NCBI GenBank assembly: GCA_029216955.1
Contig: JANAVB010010791.1
Coordinates: 7,706,868-7,770,867 of the forward strand
Length of the DNA: 64,000 nt
Origin: Iris pallida
Lineage: Eukaryota > Streptophyta > Magnoliopsida > Asparagales > Iridaceae
Reading direction: 5' to 3'
A program made the position numbers and the translations under genes. The notes under the pieces were generated by a model. That model searched no databases. It saw only the letters and a program-made list of their open reading frames with translations, and was not told the origin of the DNA. Below are positions 1 through 7,970 of this stretch, in pieces. Each line of letters starts with the position of its first letter. The first letter of the stretch is position 1.

Positions 1-420
1 TCGAGGACACGAGGACACGTGCACTGGTCGTGCACTGACAGTACACACGTGCTCGGGGGCCAACTTCGCGTGTGTCGTGTTGCGCGGACAGGACACTTGG
101 ACACCTCGTGGTTGCACGAGTGCGTAGCCCAACATGTGGGCTACACGTGTACATGACCACGAGATCCCACGTGGCTCGTGTCGTGTCCACGAGACACGTG
201 ACTCGCTGCACGACGCTGCGTATAGCAGCGTGTATCAGTCGAGTTTCCTCGACTGATACTGTGTTCGTGTCGTGTCCTGGAGTGACATGGACACGGGGCA
301 GGCACTTGGACACGTGCACAACCTCCAGGCGCACCTTCGTGCACGAGCACGAGACACGTGTGTGTGTGTGTGTCCTAGAGTGAGTTGCACGCGTGCACGA
401 CGCGGTGACAATTCACTGTG
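1..420 (+). promoter_or_regulatory. G-box (CACGTG) and GTGTCG-rich block of LTR A
   Basis: At least six CACGTG palindromes and many CGTGTC/GACACG hexamers lie in about 420 bp. The counterpart is near 9230-9640 in the 3' LTR. CACGTG is the plant bZIP/bHLH G-box core. A promoter or enhancer role is inferred only from motif density. Confidence 0.45.
213..259 (+). other. Two tandem perfect hairpins in LTR A
   Basis: Hairpin 1: ACGCTGC, loop GTATA, GCAGCGT (213-231). Hairpin 2 follows directly: GTATCAGTCGAG, loop TTTC, CTCGACTGATAC (232-259). Both stems are perfect in the 3' LTR too (9441-9459 and 9460-9487), where only the first loop differs (GCATA). Confidence 0.7.
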
Positions 421-831
421 TCCAGATTTACCCGATTTGGGTTTTCCCAAGTTTGACACGTCGTGTCGTGTCAAGATGGACACTCAGGCACCCTAGACAC
501 TAGGGGACACTGGGGGATACGTTTACCAACCTAGGGTTTTGGACCTTAGGTCATTTTTTGACTCGGGTTTGGGTTTACCCATTGCTCGAGTGCACTGTGC
601 ACTGGATTTCTGATTTTTTGGTATTTTCCAGTTATTTAAATCCAATTTCAAAATGATTTTTGATGTTATTTCTTTATATAAATATCTGTGTATATAGGGT
701 ATATACATAGTGTATGTGTTTGTGTGTGTGTAGGTGGAATTTAGGGGTATATACATGTGTGTACATATGTATATACATATATGTATATATATAGGTGTGT
801 GTGTGTGTTATTGTGTGTGTGTGTGGGTCTG

Positions 832-856
832 GTTTCCAGTTCAGGAAACTGGAAAC
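832..856 (+). other. Perfect 10-bp hairpin in LTR A
   Basis: GTTTCCAGTT, loop CAGGA, AACTGGAAAC, sitting between a TG microsatellite and a poly-C tract. The same hairpin is in the 3' LTR. Another 9-bp palindrome, TACATAGGC, loop TATAG, GCCTATGTA, lies at 1047-1069. Confidence 0.6.
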
Positions 857-1077
857 ACCCCCCCCCCCCCATTGTATCAGTATCACTCCATCTCTCTCTC
901 TCTAATTCACCCTCTCATTTTCCCCTCTCTCTATATATATATGTATTGTAGATATATAAGTTTTGTATATATATATATGTTATATATATATTTGTATTAG
1001 ATTATATATTGTATCTGTATATATATACTATATGATATATGACTATTACATAGGCTATAGGCCTATGTAGTAATGTT

Positions 1078-1079
<2 letters not shown>

Positions 1080-1162
<83 letters not shown>

Positions 1163-1173
1163 GTAGTAATGTT

Positions 1174-1244
<71 letters not shown>
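1080..1244 (+). repeat. TA microsatellite in LTR A
   Basis: Two long TA runs separated by a short T-rich spacer. The 3' LTR has only a short TA run near 10306-10326, so the expansion occurred after insertion. Open frames across it (Tyr-Ile repeats) are artefacts. Confidence 0.9.
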
Positions 1245-1247
<3 letters not shown>

Positions 1248-1353
1248 AAGTTATATATATATGTGTATATATATATATTGTATAGAGATAGATACCTATA
1301 TGATATTAGCCTATGGAACCTAATTACGAGCCTATGGTTATTTGGTTGGCCTA

Positions 1354-1557
1354 TTGACCCTTGTTTGACTAGAGTTGACCAAAGTCAACCTTTGGTCAAA
1401 CTTGACCTAGTTGACCTAGATTGAACTTGAATTAACCTAGAATGACTAGTTTGACTAAACCCTAACTAGTTTGACATTGCTTGACCTAACTTTGACTAGT
1501 TTGACCTAGTTTGACCTTTAGAGTTGACCAAGAGTTGACTTTTGACCAGATTGACCT
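1354..1557 (+). promoter_or_regulatory. Dense W-box-like TTGAC array in LTR A
   Basis: About 17 TTGAC/GTCAA pentamers, many as TTGACC or TTGACT, in about 200 bp. Conserved in the 3' LTR at 10436-10650 and partly in the old LTR fragment near 12030-12110. TTGAC[CT] is the WRKY-factor W-box core. A stress-responsive role is inference. Confidence 0.5.
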
Positions 1558-2336
1558 AGAATCATGTAGTATGCATAGTAAACTTCATTTTTACTATTTA
1601 GAATACATTGTGACTTGTGTTGCTCTGATCATGAGCCAGACACCTCTCCTCAGACAGCATATTCTCTACAGACATTCATACATTAGGCGAGTACTTTCTC
1701 TGACCGTTTCATACTTGTTCAGGCTTTACTTTCTCGCTCTAGATTACTTTACTTAATGCTGTCACGTTGGTAACACGGATTGGTACTATATGAATCTTTA
1801 CATGAGATGTTATCCCCCTCTGGAGCATCGGGTACTTCATGTTACGTGTGTTTCACTTTCATCATGTACTCCTATGCTTCCATCATGCATGTGCACTCAT
1901 GTGATCATGTACTCTCATGTTCACTGAGCCCTCATGTATAACTTCACGTATACTCATTTATGAGCCTCATGTGAAGTAATGTATAATAACGTAACCTGTC
2001 TAGATCCTTGTGTATTGATTGGGGAAACGGGGGAGTAGAAGTAGACATGTGAATAATTCCAAAGTAGTGTAATCATGTATAAACTCAGTAGTGTAATCAT
2101 GTATAAATTCTAGCCATTCACATGCCTATTTTGTACTCTACATCACTAGCCATTTACAGTTCTCTATATACAGTAGATAGTTCCTTTACAGCTATCTCTT
2201 TTACAGCGTATATTTTCTTTCAGCACTTCCTGTATTTTACTCTATTGCCTGTATCGTATTTCCTAACCTGATATGAACTGTGTGAGATGTATTGTGCTCG
2301 TTCCTGTCCTGACTGGACCTGTTGAAAATATTACAG

Positions 2337-2452
2337 AGGACGAGGATGAGGCATGGGTGACTACATATTATGGAGCAGGACTAGATGACACTTGTGTTGA
2401 GGACCCTCAGCAGGATCCACCTGCAACTGAGGATGTTGCCCCAGTAGTCTAG
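2337..2452 (+). other. Short acidic open segment after a splice-acceptor-like ATATTACAG in LTR A
   Basis: An acidic peptide frame containing WVTTYY and DPPATED follows ATATTACAG and ends in TAG. The 3' LTR copy is 11429-11544. The 5' LTR of element C has a related peptide (18774-18900) with CTTYY and DLPATEG, also after a CTGACTGGA-to-ATATTATAG stretch. This may be an LTR exon; its function is unknown. Confidence 0.35.
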
Positions 2453-2843
2453 ACTAGTTTAGCTAGACAGTCATTTCATATTATTATTTTGTCTCACATT
2501 CTGAGTTGTATTTTGAGATGTTGAGATGTATAGACCCTTAGACTTATTTGTATTTTGGGTTGACATTCTGGATGTTATGTATCCTAGACACTTAGACTTA
2601 TTTCATCTATGCTACTGTTCTCTTTGAGTTACTATCTATCTGTCTTTCATTCTTCTACCTTAGATGTGATTGAGACTGTATATTGTTATGTCACCTCCAT
2701 TCGGAGAGTATAAACTGTACAGGTACCTTTATATTGTTAGATGATTGACCTAGGACAGCGTTCTACCGCCGACACTGCGGCGTAGGCTGGACGTACCCAC
2801 GTCTCGTGCCCTTACTCTAGGGTGCGGGTCATGACACGTTTTT

Positions 2844-2863
2844 AGTGGTGGCCCATGCAGGTC
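2844..2863 (+). other. Candidate primer-binding site of element A
   Basis: AGTGGTGGCCCATGCAGGTC starts 7 bp after the LTR end. Nearly the same motif follows the LTR in C and B and forms the very end of D. It does not match TGGTATCAGAGC, the initiator-Met complement common in plant LTR elements. I could not assign a tRNA. Confidence 0.45.
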
Positions 2864-3080
2864 TGTTTATGTGGTGGTATTCGAACTAGAGTATCGCCAC
2901 AGCCTGCAGTAGGAAATAGGATGTAGTTTCGAGGTACTCAATCACATTAGGAAAAACTCTTATCTAAATCCCTGCTATCTAAATTCTTGCTGATATTGTT
3001 TTCTTTTGAAATAAACTGTCCCCTTTAACTATATCGTTTCTTCTCCGTATTGATTTTCTTGTTGATCTGTCTTCAGGATA

Positions 3081-3515
3081 GTGGAGACACGATCGCAGCG
3101 TCTCGGTCCAGGTGACACCACTGAGAGGTCTGCCACCTCTCGTCCAGCTCACCAGGACCCGGGGACCACAGCTCCCCTTACTCCAGCTCATGTGGGAGCT
3201 TCTGCCACATTTGGGGGTGCACCTCTACTTATTCGGGGGACCATCCCAGCTACTCCAGACATGCCTCCCCCGCAGTTTCGTCAGCCATGGTTTCAGCAGC
3301 ACCAACAGCAGTTCCAGCCGTCGATGCCATCTGGATTAGTGGATGCTGCACAGATGTTTACATACTTCCAGCATTTCCTAGAGTCGCAGCAGGCCCAGCA
3401 GCAGCGTCATACGACGGAGTTTACCAGGGGCATAGATGAGGTCCATCAGCTGGCTAGAGCGACGATGGAGAGGTTGGCTGTCCAGCCACAGGGAGGATCG
3501 GGACAGCCGCGATAG
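3081..3515 (+). pseudogene. gag N-terminal part of element A, ending in tandem stops
   Basis: This encodes the proline- and glutamine-rich N-terminal region of the Gag capsid protein, which would package element RNA in cytoplasmic particles. The frame opens with GTG at 3081, where ATG might be expected, so the native start may be lost; the first in-frame ATG comes about 60 residues later (MPPPQ). A pyrimidine stretch and CAG (CTGTCTTCAG) immediately precede it, like a leader splice acceptor. The segment ends at TAGTAG (3513-3518), after which the same frame continues. Low-complexity Gln runs near residues 70-85 are typical of chromovirus Gag. It cannot make full Gag without readthrough. Confidence 0.75.
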
Positions 3516-3518
3516 TAG

Positions 3519-4841
3519 AGGATTCCGGGCATTCAGGAGTTCAAGAAGATGAACCCCAGGGACTTCTTGGGGACAGAGGGGATTCTTTATGCTGATGACT
3601 GGATTGAGGAGATTTTTCGACTGGCGGAGATACCAGCCGGACTCCAGATAGAGGCAGCAGCCAGCCAGATGCGGGATCTTGCCCGTACCTGGTATCAGAC
3701 GGACCCGAGAGTAGGCATTCCAGGGCAGACATGGGAAGCTTTCAAGGAGCTCTTCAAGGGGAAGTTTTTCCCGGATCAGGCAGTCGGTGCCTTGGAGACC
3801 CAGTTCGAGAACCTGGTTCAGGGGAACCAGACTGTAGAGGAGTATTCCGGTGAGTTTTGCCGGTTGAGCAGGTTTGTGGAGGGCCTTAGCGAGACAGCAA
3901 AGGCGAGGAGGTTCAGGAAGGGCTTGGTCAAGGAGGTCAAGTCCTTGACCAAGAGTGACAGGAATGCCACTTTTGAGGAGATCCTGGCAGGAGCGATGGC
4001 GGCGGAGGATGATCTTGAGCTGAAGCTCAAGAGGGGCCGCGACACTCAGGGAGCTGGCAGCAGTGGAGGACAGGCCAAGAGGCCTCATTTTCAGCACCAG
4101 CAGCAGAGGCCATTCCAGCAGCAGAGGCCGTTCCAGCAGGTGCAGCAGCAGCCGAGGCACCAGCAGCAGGCACCCAGACAGCAGGTCGTCAGTTGCACTT
4201 TCTGCAAAAAGCAGGGTCATGGATGGAATGACTACAGAAAGAGGCTTGGCAGGTGTCTACTATGTGGTTCTGGAGACCACCAGCTGAGGGAGTGTCCCAT
4301 GTCTTCGGGACGACCAGTTCAGGGAGGCGGAGCCAAGGCTCCGGCAGGGCAACAGAAGGGACCTTTGCCGACTCAGCAGCAGAGGTTCACCCAGCACCAG
4401 CATCAGGCCAGGGGTGGACAGCAGGGGCGAGCTTACGCCATGGCAGCAGAGGATGCTGAGGTTACTGGAGAGCTGATAGCAGGTTCTATTCTTCTTGACT
4501 CTATTCCAGCTTTTGCATTGTTCGATTCTGGGGCTTTCCATAGCTTTGTATCAGTATCTTTTGCGATTAGACATCATGTTATATCTGAATCGTTGCCTAG
4601 GACTTGCAAGATCACGACTGGGGGTGGCATTATCTTCGTTCGTGATATTTGCAAGGGACGGAGAGTAGTTTTGGGAGGCCGGGAGTTGGATGTTTGTTTG
4701 CTCGTAATGCCACTACCGAACTACGATATTGTACTCGGTATGGATTGGTTGAGCAGGCACCATGCCAGCATAGATTGCCGCGGGGGTAGAGTTCTGTTCA
4801 GAGCGCCAGGAGAGCCAGAGTTTGTATATTTCCGACGGTAG
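3519..4841 (+). pseudogene. gag capsid, zinc knuckles and protease of element A
   Basis: In frame with the preceding segment after TAGTAG. The first ATG is 3549. From there: retrotransposon Gag core (about residues 1-165, with WYQTDPRVG and FSCRLSRF-type features), Gln-rich linker, two zinc knuckles, then a retropepsin-like aspartic protease with LFDSGAFHSF (the usual motif is DSGASHSF) and [10 protein letters not shown]. The first knuckle is CX2CX4HX4Y: its last Cys codon reads TAC at 4233-4235, a G-to-A change. The second, CLLCGSGDHQLREC, is intact. The frame ends at TAG (4839-4841), and the open frame then runs into RT. Gag would bind element RNA; the protease would cut the polyprotein. 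Confidence 0.85.
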
Positions 4842-7367
4842 GCAGAGCAGACTTGCGGAGTTTTCTGCGAAGTTTCAGTTGAGGAGCAGCCAGCCCCACA
4901 TCCATTGATAACTGAGTTCATGGACGTATTTCCAGAGGAATTGCCTGGGCTTCCACCAGACAGAGACGTTGCGTTCTCGATAGACCTGGTTCCAGGTACG
5001 GAACTGATTTCTCAGCATGTCTATCGAGTGAACAACAGCGAGTTGGTGGAATTGAAAAAGCAGGTGGATGAGTTGCAGGATAAGGGCTTCATCCGCTCTA
5101 CTTCTTCACCTTGGGGTGCACCGGTACTCTTTGTACCGAAGAAGGATGGGTCGGTACGGATGTGTATCGACTACAGGGCACTCAACAGTCTGACGATCAA
5201 GAACAGATATCCACTGCCGCGGATCGACGATCTCTTCGATCAGTTGAGTGGAGCTCGGGTATTATCGAAGATCGATCTGAGGTCAGGCTACCACCAGGTA
5301 AAGATGAAGAGGGAGGATATTTCGAAGACGGCGTTCAGGACGCGGTACGGCCAGTTCGAGTTTATGGTGATACCGTTTGGGTTGACTAATGCCCCGGCGG
5401 TGTTCATGAACTTGATGAACAAGGTATTCCACCAGTACTTAGATAAGTTCGTGGTGGTTTTCATCGACGACATCCTGGTGTTCTCGAAGACAGAGGAGGA
5501 GCATGAGGAGCACTTGAGAGTGGTCCTGGAGACTCTCAGGCAGGAGCAGCTTTACGGCAAGCTCTCGAAGTACGAGTTCTTCCTAGACAGAGTTGACTTC
5601 CTGGGTCATGTGGTGACTGGAGATGAGATCTCAGTCGACCCAAGAAAGATATCAGCAGTTGAGGCTTGGGCAGCACCGACGTCAGTGGCAGAGATCAGGA
5701 GCTTCCTAGGATTGGCAGGCTACTACAGGAGGTTCGTCCATGATTTTTTCCGGGTTGCAGAGCCGTTGTCTAGGCTGACCCGGAAGGACGCAGAGTTTGT
5801 CTGGTCAGAGGAGTGTCAGGCCACTTTCGATGAGTTAAAGAAGCAGTTGACAACAGCCCCGATTCTGACATTGCCATTAGGATCAGGCGGGTTCACTATC
5901 TACAGTGACGCCTCGGGGAAGGGTTTGGATTGTGTCTTACAGCAGCATGGAAAGGTGATTGCCTATGCTTCCAGGCAGTTACGTTTCCATGAGAAGAACT
6001 ATCCTACCCATGATTTGGAGTTAGCGGCAGTTATCTTTGCTCTAAAACTGTGGAAACACTATTTGTATGGAGAGCGCGTGGAGATATTTACAGACCACAA
6101 GAGCTTGAAATACGTGTTTACGCAGAAGGAGCTCAACATGAGGCAGCGCAGATGGTTGGAGCTGATGAAGGACTTTGATATTCTACTACAGTATCACCCA
6201 GGGAAGGCCAACGTAGTTGCCGATGCTTTGAGCAGATATCCGACAGCTATGTGTTTGACGATGGATCGTCACTTGTTAGCGGACTTGGAGAGCCTTGGGA
6301 TCGAGGTGATTGTGCCGGGAGTGCAGATGCAGATGTGGGGCCTCCAGATTCAGTCGGACTTGATTGATAGGATCAAGTCGGCTCAGTTCGATGACATTTC
6401 TCTACGATGCATCAGGGAGCAGGTCAGAGCAGGATTTGCGGACGATGAGTTCACTCTTACAGGGGATGGCACATTGAGGTACGGTTCCAGACTGTGTGTG
6501 CCCAGTAGAGACTTTCGAGAGCATGTTATGCAGGAGGCCCACCGTTCTCAGTACTCTATACATCCGGGAGCCAACAAGATGTATAGGGATCTGAGAGAGC
6601 ATGTATGGTGGAGTGGGATGAAGCGCGAGGTAGCACACTTCGTAGCCAGGTGTTTGATCTGTCAGCAGGTAAAGACAGAGAGGCAGAGGCCAGGGGGACT
6701 GTTACAGCTATTGCCCATTTCGGAGTGGAAGTGGGAGCACATCACGATGGACTTTGTTTCAGGATTGCCGCGTACTCCTGGAGGGAAGGATGCGATTTGG
6801 GTCATCATAGACAGGTTGACCAAATCGGCCCACTTTTTGCCATTCAAAGTGGGTTTTTCTACCGAGAAGCTATCGGAGATGTATATGAGGCAGATAGTCA
6901 GACTTCATGGAGTTCCAGTGAGCATTGTATCGGACCGGGACAGCCGTTTTACTTTACATTTCTGGAGGAGCTTGCATATTAGCTTGGGCACTCAGCTCAA
7001 GTTTAGTACTACATACCACCCTCAGACAGACGGACAGTCAGAGCGGACCATTCAGATACTGGAGGACATACTGCGGACTTGTGTCATGGGCTTTGGAGGA
7101 TCTTGGGAGAGTCACCTGCACTTAGTAGAGTTTGCATACAACAACAGCTTTCAGGCCAGCATTGAGATGTCACCCTTCGAGGCACTGTACGGGCGTAGAT
7201 GTCGTACACCCTTGTCTTGGGATGATATTGGGGAGCGAGCTTTATTGGGACCTGAGATGGTTGTGGATGCAACAGAGAAGGTGAAGCTCATCAGAGATCG
7301 ACTTCGTGTGGCGCAGGACAGACATCGGCACTGGGCCGACAGCCACCGCAGACCTTTGGAGTTTGAG
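4842..7367 (+). pseudogene. pol of element A: RT, RNase H, integrase
   Basis: Continues the gag-protease frame after the TAG at 4839. RT begins around DVFPEELPG and carries FIDD at 5460-5471, so the polymerase centre looks intact. RNase H follows ([17 protein letters not shown]), then the integrase HHCC zinc domain ([12 protein letters not shown] and CLICQQ) and D-D-35-E core ([27 protein letters not shown]). Without splicing, translation runs into the following insert and stops at TGA 7428-7430, losing the integrase tail and chromodomain. RT and RNase H copy element RNA into DNA; integrase inserts it. Closest relatives here are C and D. Apart from the upstream stops this part looks functional. 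Confidence 0.9.
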
Positions 7368-7466
7368 GTACAGCTTAGAGATAGGATTAGAATTAGGTTG
7401 TCTTGTTTATGTTTTATTAACCATGTTTGATTATCATAATTAAATTGAGACCTTGTTTGTGATTAG
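7368..7466 (+). other. 99-nt intron-like insertion in element A pol
   Basis: C and D read straight through EFEVGD or EFAVGD. A has a 99-nt AT-rich segment here that starts GTACAG and ends GATTAG. Removing it joins GAG to GTTGGAGACCAG and restores the reading frame exactly. Both borders read AGGT (AG|GTACAG and AG|GTTGGA). If retained it adds an in-frame TGA at 7428. It contains TTAAC and T-rich stretches, as in plant introns. Confidence 0.75.
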
Positions 7467-7889
7467 GTTGGAGACCAGGTATTTTTGAGGATATCTCCGA
7501 CACGTGGCACTATACGTTTTGGTGGAGGTGGGAAGCTTTGCCCGCGTTTCATCGGCCCTTTCGTTATCAGCAGGAGAGTCGGTGACGTGTCTTACAGGCT
7601 AGACTTACCACCAGCATTGGAGGGAGTCCACAATGTATTTCACGTGTCGCAGTTGAGACGGTACGTGGCAGATCCTAGCCATGTACTTGATCATTCTGAG
7701 ATCGAGGTGGGTCCTACTCTTCGTTATCCAGAGCAGCCTGTTGAGATTCTGGATCGACGGGAGAAGGCATTGAGGAACCAGACGATACCATTGGTTCGTG
7801 TCGCATGGAGGCATCATTTTTCAGGAGAGTCCACCTGGGAACGGGAGGATGAGATGCGCGAGCGATACCCTTATCTATTTGTACCTTGA
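7467..7889 (+). CDS. Integrase C-terminus and chromodomain of element A (exon 2)
   Basis: Begins with [13 protein letters not shown], the integrase C-terminal GPF-type module (FIGPFVI), followed by the conserved [14 protein letters not shown] block and a chromodomain of about 50 residues (EILDRREKALRN, VRVAWRHH, STWEREDEMRERYPYLF) ending in TGA. Chromodomains bind methylated histone tails and steer integration to heterochromatin in chromoviruses. It reads in frame with pol only if 7368-7466 is removed. This part is not degraded. Confidence 0.88.
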   Translation, partial: VGDQVFLRISPTRGTIRFGGGGKLCPRFIGPFVISRRVGDVSYRLDLPPALEGVHNVFHVSQLRRYVADPSHVLDHSEIEVGPTLRYPEQPVEILDRREKALRNQTIPLVRVAWRHHFSGESTWEREDEMRERYPYLFVP

Positions 7890-7933
7890 GGTATGATTTT
7901 CTATCCTTCTCATCAGTTTCAGTTTCGTCTTTA

Positions 7934-7968
7934 AATTTCGAGGACGAAATTATTTTAAGGAGGGTAGA
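7934..7968 (+). other. Pre-PPT hairpin and polypurine tract of element A
   Basis: Hairpin AATTTCG, loop AGGA, CGAAATT (7934-7951), then the purine tract AAGGAGGGTAGA (7957-7968) next to the 3' LTR. The tract primes plus-strand DNA synthesis. The hairpin is shared, with covariation, by C, D and B. Confidence 0.75.
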
Positions 7969-7970
7969 CT

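Larger units (their letters stand above)
1..2836 (+). repeat. 5' LTR of element A (partial)
   Basis: Matches 9229-11932 throughout. Ends in TGCGGGTCATGACA, against TGCGGGTCGTGACA in the 3' copy. Contains, in order, a GC-rich GTGTCG/CACGTG region, two adjacent hairpins, TG and TA microsatellites, a TTGAC array, AT-rich sequence, and a short open segment near the 3' end. It is longer than its 3' partner mainly because of TA-repeat expansion. Confidence 0.93.

Noticed and set aside
1080..1244. Open frames of Tyr-Ile repeats in the TA tracts here and at 47461-47557
   Set aside because: They are translations of TA microsatellites; no gene support.
3378..4220. 280-codon open frame on the - strand opposite gag of element A
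   Set aside because: Shadow of the real gag frame on the + strand, which has recognisable Gag and zinc-knuckle motifs.
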